Assembly (NCBI RefSeq): GCF_024138165.1
Contig: NZ_CP100000.1
Coordinates: 2,976,001-3,040,000 of the forward strand
Direction: 5' to 3'
DNA length: 64,000 bases
Origin: Halorussus vallis
GTDB taxonomy: Archaea > Halobacteriota > Halobacteria > Halobacteriales > Haladaptataceae
The notes under the pieces are model-generated. The model had not been told where the DNA came from. It searched no databases and saw nothing but the letters and a program-made list of their open reading frames with translations. The translations under genes and the position numbers were made by a program. This document shows, piece after piece, positions 25,049 through 33,663 of this stretch. The stretch's first letter is position 1, and every line of letters starts with the position of its first letter.

Positions 25049-25176
25049 GGCAGTCGGGACCGCACGTCGTCCCCGAGAAATCGCCCGACGCCCACCGATA
25101 TAGTCAGTAAAACGATTGGATTTTCGAAAGGGGAAAATCGTCTGGGGTAGATTCACTATACGTAAATATATAGCGG

Positions 25177-25192
25177 CATATTTATAATCTCC
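25177..25192 (+). promoter_or_regulatory. TATA box of the HVO_0649-like zinc-finger gene
   Basis: catatttataatctc is centred about 28 bases before the ATG at 25212, matching a leaderless start. Confidence 0.6.
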
Positions 25193-25211
25193 CGCGAATT
25201 CACGTGTTGAT

Positions 25212-25463
25212 ATGTCGCACGACGACGGCGGTTCGACCCCGTTCGAGCGGTTGACCTCGCACTTCGACGACGAGGACCTAGTCTGTCCCGACTGCGGGTA
25301 CGAAGACGAGGGCGGCCACTGGAAGGCGGCGACGAGCGGCGACCACGTCCTGTATCGCCACCTCTGTCCGAGCTGCGGCACCGTCAGAAAGCGGACCTTC
25401 GAACTCGACGCCGACGTCCCGGAGCGGTCGAGCGACGGACGGTCGAGAAACGACGCGAAGTGA
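25212..25463 (+). CDS. HVO_0649-like zinc-finger protein
   Basis: This 83-residue protein has the pattern LVCPDCGYEDEGGHWKAATS and HLCPSCGTVRKRTFEL: two CxxC knuckles about 30 residues apart. I recall this as the HVO_0649 family of haloarchaeal small zinc proteins, which begin with a PFERLTSHFDDEDL-like helix. The function is unknown; related mini zinc proteins affect swarming and biofilm. A good TATA box lies 28 bases upstream. It sits between the two TrkA_C-containing genes and ends before a convergent gene. Confidence 0.78.
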   Translation: MSHDDGGSTPFERLTSHFDDEDLVCPDCGYEDEGGHWKAATSGDHVLYRHLCPSCGTVRKRTFELDADVPERSSDGRSRNDAK

Positions 25464-25488
25464 CAGACGCGAAGTGATCGCCTCTCGG

Positions 25489-25887
25489 TCAGCTCTCGGA
25501 AGCCTCGCCGCCGGCGTCGTTCGTGTACACGCGGCCGAGAAACTCCCAGTGAAGCGACGACGAATCCACCCCGTCGAAGAGCGGCCGAATCCACACTTCG
25601 TGGAGGTACGGGCCGTGGGGACACTCCGGACAGCCCTCTGCGCACGGCTGGCGCTTGACGACCTCGGTGAAGCCGTCGCGTTCGCGTATCTCGACGATCT
25701 CCTCGCCCGGGCGCGCCTCGACCAATTCGGCCGGCGTCGGGGGCGACGGGAGCGACGACCGGGCGTAGTCGGCGACGGCTTCGAGCTGGGACGCGTCGAG
25801 TTCGTCGAGTCGGTCGGCGAGGTCGGCCGGAAGATTTGGCGGGCGAGTCCCGGCCGACCGGTCCGCGTCGTCGAAGTCGGTCGGCAT
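25489..25887 (-). CDS. Hypothetical cysteine-containing protein (DUF6788-like motif)
   Basis: This 132-residue acidic soluble protein starts MPTDFDDADRSAGTRPPNLP. A central helix, LDASQLEAVADYARSSL, is followed by CAEGCPECPHGPYLHEVWIR. The CxxGCxxCPHGPY stretch with three cysteines and HGPY resembles the DUF6788 motif that I recall, and may bind zinc. The C-terminus LHWEFLGRVYTNDAGG is short. The family call is weak. An ATG at 25914 would add nine residues and overlap the promoter region of trkA, so I prefer 25887. Confidence 0.6.
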   Translation of the reverse strand: MPTDFDDADRSAGTRPPNLPADLADRLDELDASQLEAVADYARSSLPSPPTPAELVEARPGEEIVEIRERDGFTEVVKRQPCAEGCPECPHGPYLHEVWIRPLFDGVDSSSLHWEFLGRVYTNDAGGEASES

Positions 25888-25970
25888 GCCCGTCCTTTTG
25901 TCCCCGAACCACATATGATTTCGGATTCGAAAATACTATACTTGAATGCGTTTTCCATGCCTACATAGGT

Positions 25971-26654
25971 ATGTATCTCATCATCGTCGGCGCGGGTGAC
26001 ATCGGTTCGCAGCTCCTCGAACTCACGACCCGGGAGCAACACGACGTCGTCGTCATCGAGCGCGACGAAACCGTGGCCGGCCAGACGGCCCGGGAGTTCG
26101 ACTGCATGGTGTTGAACGCCGACGCGACGACGATGGACACGCTCGAAGAGGCCGGCGCTCGCCGCGCCGACGCCATCATCAGCACCACCGACTCCGACGC
26201 GACCAACGTGATGGTGATGTTGCTGGCCCAGGAACTGGAGATTCCCTCGCAGGTGTCGGTCGTCCACGACCCCGAACACATGGGCCTGTTCCGGCAACTG
26301 GGCGTCAACGTCTTGGAAAACCCCGAGAGCCTCATCGCCGAGTACCTCTACCGGGCGGTCCAGCGGCCCTCCATCAAGGACTTCATGCACCTCGCCGACG
26401 GCGCCGAGATATTCGAGATAACGGTCGCCGAGTCGGGGACGGTCGCGGGCCGGACGCTCGCGACCGCCAACGAAGAGGGCGTGCTCCCGGACGACGTGCT
26501 CGTCGTCGCCATCGAACGCGACCGGTCGGTGTTGCTCCCGCAGGGCGACACGGCCATCGAAGCCGGCGACCTCGTGACGCTGTTCTCCAAGCGCGGGTTC
26601 GCCCCCGACATCATCGAGGTGTTCGCCGGCGAACAAGTGGCGGCCGAGGCCTGA
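25971..26654 (+). CDS. trkA: TrkA-type potassium channel regulatory protein (RCK)
   Basis: This 227-residue protein has an N-terminal RCK_N/TrkA_N Rossmann domain starting MYLIIVGAGDIGSQLLELT, with GAGDIG for dinucleotide binding and VLNADATTMDTLEEAGARRA next. The C-terminal RCK_C (TrkA_C) domain carries LPQGDTAIEAGDLVTLFSK. Such proteins bind NAD(H) or ATP and gate TrkH-type potassium uptake. No TrkH is in the window, so the partner is elsewhere. Its RCK_C resembles that of the Lrp-TrkA_C gene. The start at 25971 follows AT-rich DNA (aaaatactatactt). Confidence 0.9.
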   Translation: MYLIIVGAGDIGSQLLELTTREQHDVVVIERDETVAGQTAREFDCMVLNADATTMDTLEEAGARRADAIISTTDSDATNVMVMLLAQELEIPSQVSVVHDPEHMGLFRQLGVNVLENPESLIAEYLYRAVQRPSIKDFMHLADGAEIFEITVAESGTVAGRTLATANEEGVLPDDVLVVAIERDRSVLLPQGDTAIEAGDLVTLFSKRGFAPDIIEVFAGEQVAAEA

Positions 26655-26657
26655 GTT

Positions 26658-26693
26658 CGGTCGCCGGGGGACGCCGGCGTCCCCCGGCGACCG
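26658..26693. repeat. Perfect 36-bp palindrome after trkA
   Basis: The arms cggtcgccgggggacgcc and their exact complement meet at 26675|26676 with no spacer. It begins four bases after the trkA stop codon, the closest such repeat to a stop in the window. Confidence 0.9.
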
Positions 26694-26791
26694 GCATCCC
26701 GTCCGGCGTGCTGTGAGGCGCCCTTCACTTTCACTTCGGTTTCGGACCGAACCGACAGCGTTTCACACCCCAGGTCCCTACCACCGTCAGA

Positions 26792-29737
26792 ATGAGCAAG
26801 GACTACATCGACGTCCGGGGGGCCGAAGAACACAATCTGAAGGACCTCGACATCTCCATCCCACGCGAGCAGTTCAACGTGGTGACGGGGCTGTCGGGGT
26901 CGGGGAAGTCCTCGCTCGCGTTCGACACCGTCTACGCCGAAGGCCAGCGCCGCTACATCGAGAGCCTGTCGGCCTACGCCCGCAACTTCCTCGGGCAGAT
27001 GGACAAGCCGAAGGTCGAGAACGTCGAGGGCCTCTCGCCGGCCATCTCCATCGACCAGAAGAACGCGGCCAACAACCCCCGTTCGACGGTCGGTACCGTC
27101 ACCGAACTCCACGACTACTTCCGCCTGCTGTACGCGCGCATCGGGACGCCCCACTGTCCCGAGTGCGGCCAGGAGGTCGGCGAGCAGAGCGCCCAGAACA
27201 TGGTTCGCCGGGTGCTCGAACTCCCGGAGGGTACCCGGGCGAAGATCGCCGCGCCGGTCGTGCGCGACCAGAAGGGCGCGTTCGAGGACCTCTTCGACGA
27301 CCTCGTCTCCGACGGCTACGGCCGGGTCGAGGTCGACGGCGAGGAGTTCGACCTCACGATGGACCGCCCCGAACTCGACAAGAACTACGACCACGACGTC
27401 GACGTCATCGTCGACCGGGTGAAGGTTTCGCCCGAGGCCCGCTCGCGCATCACCGACAGCGTCGAGACGGCTTTGGAGGAGGCCGACGGCGCGCTGAAGG
27501 TGATCCTGCCCGACCCGCCCGCCGACGCCGACATCGGCGGCGCGACCGCGCGTTCGACCGGCGACCTCGCCGGCGAGGACGACGACCGCCTCGTGGTGGA
27601 GTTCTCCGAGGACCTCGCCTGCACCCACTGTGGTATCGACTTCCGGGAGATAGAAACCCGGAGTTTCTCGTTCAACAGTCCCCACGGCGCCTGCCCGGAG
27701 TGTGAGGGTATCGGCGAAACCAAGGAGGTCGACGAGGACCTCGTGGTCGTCGACGAGAGCAAGCCGCTCAAGCACGTCTTCGAGCCCTGGAGCTACAACC
27801 GCACGTACTACCAGCGCCAGATAGACAACGTGGCGGACCACTTCGGCGTCAGCGTCGACACGCCGTTCGAGGACCTCGACGACGACGTCAAGGAGGCGTT
27901 CGTCTGGGGCACCGACAAGAAAGTGCACTTCGAGTGGCGGACCCGCAACGGCATCCGCGAGAAGGACGAGCGCTTCGAGGGCGTCGTCCCGAACCTCGAA
28001 CGGCGCTACCTCGAAACCGACTCCGACAGCACCCGCGAGCACATCGAGGACTTCATGGCGGTGACCGAGTGTCCGGTCTGCGAGGGCACCCGGCTGAACG
28101 CCCAGAGCCGGTCGGTGTACGTCGACGGCACCTCCATCGCCGAGGTCAACGAACTGTCCATCGGCGACGCCCTGGAGCACTTCGAGGGACTTGAGGCGAC
28201 GCTGAACGAGCGCGAAACCCACATCGCCGAGGAGATTTTCAAGGAGATTCGCGCCAGGCTGGGCTTCATGAAGGAAGTGGGCCTGGAGTACCTCACCCTC
28301 GACCGCGAGGCGTCGACGCTCTCGGGCGGCGAGAGCCAGCGCATCCGACTCGCCACGCAGATCGGGTCGGGCCTCGTCGGCGTGCTCTACGTGCTCGACG
28401 AACCGTCCATCGGCCTCCACCAGCGCGACAACGACCGCCTGCTCAACACGCTCAAGGAACTCCGCGACCTGGGGAACACGCTCCTCGTGGTAGAACACGA
28501 CGAGGAGACGATGCGGCAGGCCGACAACGTCATCGACATGGGTCCCGGGCCGGGCAAGCGCGGCGGCGAGGTCGTCGTCCAGGGGACCACCGAGGAGATA
28601 AAGGACTGCGAGGAGTCGCTGACGGGCGACTACCTCGCGGGTCGCAAGGAGATTCCCGTCCCCGAGGAGCGCCGCGACAGCGACGAGCACATCACCGTGA
28701 AGGGCGCCCGCCAGCACAACCTGAATGACCTCGACGTCGACATCCCGGTCGGCCAGTTCACCGCCATCACGGGCGTCTCGGGGTCGGGCAAGTCGACCCT
28801 GATGCACGACGTGCTCTACAAGGGACTCGCCCGGGAGATGAACGACAACACCAGCGTCGACCCCGGCGACCACGATTCCATCGAGGGCATCGAGAACGTC
28901 GAGAAGGTCAGGCTCATCGACCAGTCGCCCATCGGCCGCACCCCGCGGTCGAACCCCGCGACCTACACCGGCGTCTTCGACTACATCCGCGAACTGTTCG
29001 CCGAGACCAAACTCGCCAAACAGCGGGGCTACGAGCGGGGTCGGTTCTCGTTCAACGTCAAGGGCGGTCGCTGCGAGGAGTGCGGCGGGCAGGGCACCGT
29101 GAAGATCGAGATGAACTTCCTCTCGGACGTCTACGTCCCCTGCGAAGAGTGCGGCGGGGCGCGCTACAACGACGAGACGCTGGACGTGACCTACAAGGAC
29201 GCGACCATCGCCGACGTGCTCGACATGTCGGTCGAGGAAGCCTACGACTTCTTCGAGCACGACCAGCGCATCGCCCGCCGGCTGAAACTCCTGAAGGACG
29301 TCGGCCTCGACTACATGAACCTCGGCCAGCCCTCCACGACGCTGTCGGGCGGGGAGGCCCAGCGGGTGAAACTCGCCGAGGAACTCGGCAAGAAGGACAC
29401 CGGCGACACGCTCTACCTGCTCGACGAACCGACGACCGGCCTCCACAGCGCCGACGAGCGAAAGCTCATCGAGGTGCTCCAGCGGCTCACCGACCAGGGC
29501 AACACCGTCGTCGTCATCGAACACGAACTCGACCTCGTGAAGAACGCCGACAACGTCCTCGACCTCGGACCCGAAGGCGGCGAGAACGGCGGCGAGGTCG
29601 TCGCTCAGGGTACGCCTGAGGAGGTCGCCCGCAACGAGGAGTCCCACACGGGACGGTACCTCCGCGACATGCTCCCGGCGGTCGACCTCGAGGGGCCGCG
29701 AGCCGACAGGAAGGTCGCGCCGGCGACGGACGATTAA
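26792..29737 (+). CDS. uvrA: Excinuclease ABC subunit A
   Basis: This 981-residue UvrA is complete. It is the ATP-driven damage sensor of nucleotide excision repair and hands DNA to UvrB. Walker A motifs are GLSGSGKSS (residues about 31-39) and GVSGSGKST (about 657-665). ABC signature motifs are LSGGESQRIRLA and LSGGEAQRVKLAEELG. Zinc-finger cysteines appear in CPECGQ, CTHCGI, CPECEGIG, CEECGGQG and CEECGGAR. Haloarchaea acquired the UvrABC system from bacteria, so its presence is expected. The start MSKDYIDVRGAEEHNLKDLD is the family norm. It is a single gene here. Confidence 0.98.
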   Translation: MSKDYIDVRGAEEHNLKDLDISIPREQFNVVTGLSGSGKSSLAFDTVYAEGQRRYIESLSAYARNFLGQMDKPKVENVEGLSPAISIDQKNAANNPRSTVGTVTELHDYFRLLYARIGTPHCPECGQEVGEQSAQNMVRRVLELPEGTRAKIAAPVVRDQKGAFEDLFDDLVSDGYGRVEVDGEEFDLTMDRPELDKNYDHDVDVIVDRVKVSPEARSRITDSVETALEEADGALKVILPDPPADADIGGATARSTGDLAGEDDDRLVVEFSEDLACTHCGIDFREIETRSFSFNSPHGACPECEGIGETKEVDEDLVVVDESKPLKHVFEPWSYNRTYYQRQIDNVADHFGVSVDTPFEDLDDDVKEAFVWGTDKKVHFEWRTRNGIREKDERFEGVVPNLERRYLETDSDSTREHIEDFMAVTECPVCEGTRLNAQSRSVYVDGTSIAEVNELSIGDALEHFEGLEATLNERETHIAEEIFKEIRARLGFMKEVGLEYLTLDREASTLSGGESQRIRLATQIGSGLVGVLYVLDEPSIGLHQRDNDRLLNTLKELRDLGNTLLVVEHDEETMRQADNVIDMGPGPGKRGGEVVVQGTTEEIKDCEESLTGDYLAGRKEIPVPEERRDSDEHITVKGARQHNLNDLDVDIPVGQFTAITGVSGSGKSTLMHDVLYKGLAREMNDNTSVDPGDHDSIEGIENVEKVRLIDQSPIGRTPRSNPATYTGVFDYIRELFAETKLAKQRGYERGRFSFNVKGGRCEECGGQGTVKIEMNFLSDVYVPCEECGGARYNDETLDVTYKDATIADVLDMSVEEAYDFFEHDQRIARRLKLLKDVGLDYMNLGQPSTTLSGGEAQRVKLAEELGKKDTGDTLYLLDEPTTGLHSADERKLIEVLQRLTDQGNTVVVIEHELDLVKNADNVLDLGPEGGENGGEVVAQGTPEEVARNEESHTGRYLRDMLPAVDLEGPRADRKVAPATDD

Positions 29738-29945
29738 AATTCCGAGCTTTTCGCCGGTCGGAATTCTAGTACGTTCGGACTAACTCCGGTAATTGTTCCA
29801 TTACCTCAAATAATTGTAGAATTCATTACAATTGTCGCCGGCTAAGTACTGGATAACAAAGTGTGGTCCGGGAGAAATTGGCTTACCGTGTCGAGACGGG
29901 TGGCGGCGGCGTTAGAACGACAAGTGATTGAGCGATTTCGGTAGT
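29738..29945. other. AT-rich intergenic region with short palindromes
   Basis: No gene is seen. Directly after the uvrA stop, aattccga (29738-29745) and tcggaatt (29758-29765) form a hairpin around a T-run. Further on, ggtaat/attacc and aattgta/tacaatt are short inverted repeats in a strikingly AT-rich stretch (about 29789-29841) that could bind a regulator. The next gene, a DUF7344 protein, starts at 29946. Confidence 0.55.
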
Positions 29946-30500
29946 ATGAGCTCGGCTGACAACACACCGGAGCAGGAAACACTGTCCGAAGATCTAATCT
30001 TCGACGTGCTTAAAAACCGGCGACGACGGTACACGCTGCATTACCTCAAGCAGCAGGACCGGCCGGTCGAGCTGAGCGAACTCGCAGAGCAGGTGGCGGC
30101 GTGGGAGAACGACACGACGGTGGAGGGGCTGTCGGCCAACGAGCGCAAATCGGTCTACACCTCGTTGTACCAGACGCACCTTCCGAAGCTCGCCGATGCG
30201 GGAATCGTCGAGTACAACCAGAATCGGGGGGTCGTCGAGCTTTCGGGAAACGCGGCCCAGCTCGAGGGGTACTTACGTCCGCAGAACGATTTTCCGTGGA
30301 TACGGTACTACCTCGCGTTGGCGGTCGTGAGTGCGGTTCTCGTGCTCGGAGACTTCCTCGACCTACCGCCGTTTACGGCGATTCCGGACGAAATCTGGGG
30401 CGTCCTCATCGTGGCGGCCTTCGCGCTCTCCGCGCTTGCGCACTACCTGCAACGACGGCGAGGCACTCGGCGGGAACGTCCGCCCACGGTCGAGGAGTGA
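29946..30500 (+). CDS. DUF7344 winged-helix protein with two membrane helices
   Basis: This 184-residue protein carries the DUF7344-type domain: LSEDLIFDVLKNRRRRYTLH, then LSELAEQVAAWEN and SVYTSLYQTHLPKLADAGIV, and a wing around VEYNQNRGVVELSG. The C-terminal part has two hydrophobic helices (residues about 122-140 and 148-167) and a basic tail. It is a membrane-attached DNA-binding domain, a layout common in haloarchaea and of unknown target. The ATG at 29946 is chosen over an earlier in-frame ATG at 29928 because MSSADNTPEQETLSEDLIFD fits the family. Confidence 0.82.
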   Translation: MSSADNTPEQETLSEDLIFDVLKNRRRRYTLHYLKQQDRPVELSELAEQVAAWENDTTVEGLSANERKSVYTSLYQTHLPKLADAGIVEYNQNRGVVELSGNAAQLEGYLRPQNDFPWIRYYLALAVVSAVLVLGDFLDLPPFTAIPDEIWGVLIVAAFALSALAHYLQRRRGTRRERPPTVEE

Positions 30501-30692
30501 CCGCTCGGGCGAGGAAGTAATGGGGAGCTAACCGAATCGAAAGGCCGAATTTATCGGGCGTGCGGGTCGTCGCGATAGCGACGATCGGCTCGCGACCGGG
30601 CGACCGCTTCTGACGACCGGACGGCGGCGTCCGGCGTAATCGACCGCCCGAGAGCGGTGCATACTTGGGCGCCAGGGTCATACGACCCATCG

Positions 30693-31784
30693 ATGTACGA
30701 TTTCGTCGTGGTGGGTGCGGGTCCGGCGGGGTCGCGTTTCTCGCGGCGCGCCGCGGCGGCGGGCTACGACGTGCTCGCGCTCGAACGGGGCGAGGTCGGC
30801 AGACCCCTCGCGTGTTCGGGCCACGTCAGCACCGACCTCTGGCAGTTCACGCCCGCGGGCGCTCGCGAGGACCTCCTCCAGAACGAGGTGTACGGCGCGC
30901 GCTTCCACGTCGGCGGTCCGGGGAGCGACGACTACCCCTTCTACAAGCGCGAGGTCGTCTCGAACGTCATCGACCGGGTCGGCCTCGACAGATGCCTCGC
31001 CGAGGCCGCCCGCGAGGCGGGCGCCGACCTCCGGGAGAACCACAGCGTCTCCGCGGTCGAGGAGTACCCCGACTGGGTCGAGGTCACCGCGACCGGCCCC
31101 GACGGCACCGAGACGTTCGAGGCGAGGATGGTCGCGGGTTGCGACGGTCCCGTATCCCGCGTCCGGTCCGAACTCGGCCTGCCCGAACCGGGCGAGAAAC
31201 TCCAGGGCGTGCTGGCGTTCTCCGAGGAGGACGACCCCGGCGACTTCGTCGACGTCCACCTCACGGCGCCGCGCTTCTTCGCCTGGCGCATCCCCCGGGG
31301 CGACTCGGGCGTCGAGTACGGCCTCGCCGCGCCGCCGGGGTCGGACCCCTCCGCGAAGGACCTCTTCGACGAGTTCACCGCGGGTTACGACGTCGAAACC
31401 AGCCACTTCTGCGCCGGGATGATTCCGGTCGGACCCGCCGACTCGGTGACGAGTCGGCGGGGGTTCCTGCTGGGCGACGCGGCCGCCCAGACCAAGCCGT
31501 TCACCGGCGGCGGCATCCTCTACGGGATGACCGCCGCCGACCACGCCGCCCGCGAGATAGACCCCGACGACCCCGCGACCTTGGGAGACTACGAACGGGC
31601 GTGGCGCGACGACCTGCGCACCGAGATCGAACTCGGTCACTGGATTCGGAAGGCCTACTCGCTACCCGAACCGGTTCAGAAGGTCGGCCTCGGGGCGTTC
31701 TCGGGCGAGATCGGCGTCCACATGGACAAGCCGACCTCGTTCTTCTCGGTCGAGCATCTGAAGAAGATGCTGAAGGGGTCGTGA
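30693..31784 (+). CDS. Geranylgeranyl reductase family flavoprotein
   Basis: This 363-residue FAD enzyme starts MYDFVVVGAGPAGSRFSRRA with the GxGxxG dinucleotide motif and continues to ALERGEVGRPLACSGHVSTD, a strong hallmark of geranylgeranyl reductases. GFLLGDAAAQTKPFTGGGIL near residues 263-282 is the second FAD-binding motif. Haloarchaeal members saturate the isoprenoid chains of archaeal lipids or of menaquinone. This one could do either. No lipid genes are adjacent. The ATG at 30693 gives the standard N-terminus. Confidence 0.9.
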   Translation: MYDFVVVGAGPAGSRFSRRAAAAGYDVLALERGEVGRPLACSGHVSTDLWQFTPAGAREDLLQNEVYGARFHVGGPGSDDYPFYKREVVSNVIDRVGLDRCLAEAAREAGADLRENHSVSAVEEYPDWVEVTATGPDGTETFEARMVAGCDGPVSRVRSELGLPEPGEKLQGVLAFSEEDDPGDFVDVHLTAPRFFAWRIPRGDSGVEYGLAAPPGSDPSAKDLFDEFTAGYDVETSHFCAGMIPVGPADSVTSRRGFLLGDAAAQTKPFTGGGILYGMTAADHAAREIDPDDPATLGDYERAWRDDLRTEIELGHWIRKAYSLPEPVQKVGLGAFSGEIGVHMDKPTSFFSVEHLKKMLKGS

Positions 31785-31903
31785 CTCGACGCCGCGGTGG
31801 CGTCCCTCGCTCCAACGCGTCCGAACGACCACCGGAATTCGAGTCCGTCAGCGGACAGGTACATCCGGAGAACTTTTAACTACTTCGTCAGAACAGCGGT
31901 CGC

Positions 31904-32212
31904 ATGGACGTCTCCGACGTGTCGTCGACGCAGCGTTTCGCCGCCGGAATCGTACTGGTCGTGGTCGCACCGATGCTCGGACAGCCGAATCTCGGACTCC
32001 TCACCCGAATCGCGGGAATCGGAACCTTCCTCGGCATCGGACTGCTCGGCGCCGCGCTGGAACCGCCGATGACGAGGGCGCTCGGTGCCGACGAGTGGAG
32101 CGACCTCTCGACGGCCAAACAGGTCCCCGTGTTGTTCGTCCTCGCGATAGCCGCGCTCGTGCTCTGGTTCGGCGTCGGAGTTCTCGAAGGCGTCGTCGCG
32201 AGCGCGATGTAG
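31904..32212 (+). CDS. Small membrane protein, unknown function
   Basis: This 102-residue protein has three hydrophobic segments, near residues 13-27, 34-53 and 74-97. Between the last two lies TRALGADEWSDLSTAKQVPV. No family is recognised. A TATA-like aacttttaacta (31871-31882) lies about 27 bases before the ATG. It is convergent with the SDR gene, with 15 bases between the stops. Confidence 0.55.
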   Translation: MDVSDVSSTQRFAAGIVLVVVAPMLGQPNLGLLTRIAGIGTFLGIGLLGAALEPPMTRALGADEWSDLSTAKQVPVLFVLAIAALVLWFGVGVLEGVVASAM

Positions 32213-32227
32213 CGTCGGCTCCTGCGC

Positions 32228-32968
32228 TCACACCGTCTCGGGAAGCCACCCGCCGTCTATCTCGATGTTCTCGCCGCTGATGTAGCCGCTTTCGTCGTCC
32301 AGGAAGAACAGCATCGCCTGCTCGACGTCGCCGAAGCCGGCCGGTCGACCCCGCGGAAGGTCGTCGGGGAACTCGTCTGAGTTCTCCACCACGTAGGGCG
32401 AGACGGCGTTCACGGTGATTCCGTCGTGCTGGGTGTCGTTGGCCAGCATCCGGGTGAACATCAGCACGCCCGCCTTCGCGATGAAGTACGGCGCGTTCTT
32501 CGGGTTGACGAGGCCCTTCTCGGAACTGGCGTAGCCGACGTTGACGATGCGGCCCCACTCCTGGTCGCGCATCCCCGGCAGGGCGCGCTTGCAACAGAGG
32601 TAGGTGCCGTTGACGTTCGCCTGGATGACGGTGTTCCACTGCTCGTAGGGAATCTCCTCCCAGTGGCGGGGCGCGAACGGGCCGACGTTGTTCACCAGCA
32701 CGTCGACGGTGCCCAGTTCGTCCTCCACCGCGTCGAACATCGCGTCCACGTCGTCGGGGTCGGTCACGTCCCCCTGCACGGTCGCGGCCGCAGGCGCGCC
32801 GCGCTCGCGAGCCGCCTCGGCGACCGATTTGGCGGCGTCGGCGCTCGACCGGTAGTGGACCGCCACGCTCGCGCCGCGCTCGGCGAGCGAGAACAGCAAC
32901 TCGCGGCCGACGCCCTTCGCGCTCCCGGTCACCAGCGCCACTCGTTCGTCGAGGTCGGGTCGTATCAC
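32228..32968 (-). CDS. Short-chain dehydrogenase/reductase (FabG-like)
   Basis: This 246-residue Rossmann enzyme has the classical SDR pattern TGSAKGVGRELLFSLAERGA (TGxxxGxG), NNVGPFAPRHWEE (NNAG position), YFIAKAGVLMF (YxxxK catalytic pair) and GYISGENIEIDGGWLPETV at the end. It reduces or oxidises an alcohol or keto group with NAD(P)H. FabG-like enzymes in haloarchaea act in diverse pathways and the substrate is unknown. The start is probably the GTG at 32968, giving VIRPDLDERVALVTGSAKGV. It is divergent from the Usp gene with about 105 bases between starts. Confidence 0.85.
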   Translation of the reverse strand: MIRPDLDERVALVTGSAKGVGRELLFSLAERGASVAVHYRSSADAAKSVAEAARERGAPAAATVQGDVTDPDDVDAMFDAVEDELGTVDVLVNNVGPFAPRHWEEIPYEQWNTVIQANVNGTYLCCKRALPGMRDQEWGRIVNVGYASSEKGLVNPKNAPYFIAKAGVLMFTRMLANDTQHDGITVNAVSPYVVENSDEFPDDLPRGRPAGFGDVEQAMLFFLDDESGYISGENIEIDGGWLPETV

Positions 32969-33073
32969 GTCCGGACGTTCGACCCGCGGGCACAAGGCTG
33001 TTGATGACGGCGTTTCTTCGGCGGAGAGTAAACGGCCCCACACGCTTAATATCCCGGCCGAAAACCTTCCTGT

Positions 33074-33523
33074 ATGGCTCTGGATACGATACTGCTCGCG
33101 GTCGGGCCCGGCGACGCCGAGCGCACGGACGCGCTCGCGAAGGCCGCCATCGACGTGGCCGGACCGTCGGGGGCGACGGTCGTACTGGCCCACGTGTTCA
33201 CGCAGGACGAGTTCGACGACGTGGTCGACCGCCTCGCGTACGACCCGACCGGCGAGATTGACCCAGACGAGGTGGCCGCCCGCCACGCCACCATCAAGGA
33301 ACTGACCAACGCGCTCTCGTCGGCGGGCGTCGACTACCGAGTCCGCGGCGCGGTCGGCCCCCACGGCCAGAGCATCGTCGACATCGCCAACGACGTTTCG
33401 GCCGACCGCGTGCTCGTCGGCGGACGCACACGCTCGCCCACCGGCAAGGCCGTCTTCGGTAGCACCGCCCAGGAAGTGATGCTATCGGCGCCCTGCCCGG
33501 TGACGTTCGTCCGGAGCGACTGA
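33074..33523 (+). CDS. Universal stress protein (UspA)
   Basis: This 149-residue protein is a single Usp domain. It starts MALDTILLAVGPGDAERTDA. The ATP-binding loop is at the C-terminus, VLVGGRTRSPTGKAVFGSTA (GxxGxGxxxxxGS type), followed by SAPCPVTFV. USP proteins bind ATP or AMP and help under stress. Haloarchaea encode dozens of copies. A cttaatat TATA box (33043-33050) lies about 27 bases before the ATG. It is divergent from the SDR gene. Confidence 0.92.
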   Translation: MALDTILLAVGPGDAERTDALAKAAIDVAGPSGATVVLAHVFTQDEFDDVVDRLAYDPTGEIDPDEVAARHATIKELTNALSSAGVDYRVRGAVGPHGQSIVDIANDVSADRVLVGGRTRSPTGKAVFGSTAQEVMLSAPCPVTFVRSD

Positions 33524-33663
33524 GTCGCGGGCCGCCGACCGTCGATTTCCGACGACGACCGCGACTCCTCTTTCGACCGTCATCTCCGTGCCTTTCGGTA
33601 CCATACTCGTCGCCGAGTAAATGCTTGTAGTTAAGTGCGCAGGGAGCATCATCCCCGGCGTGA

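Noticed and set aside
26348-29647. Very long open frame opposite uvrA (and similar ones opposite fusA, tuf and the M32 genes).
   Set aside because: High-GC genes with strong third-position bias create long antisense frames. The uvrA, fusA, tuf and M32 reads are unmistakable and the antisense products have no recognisable domains.
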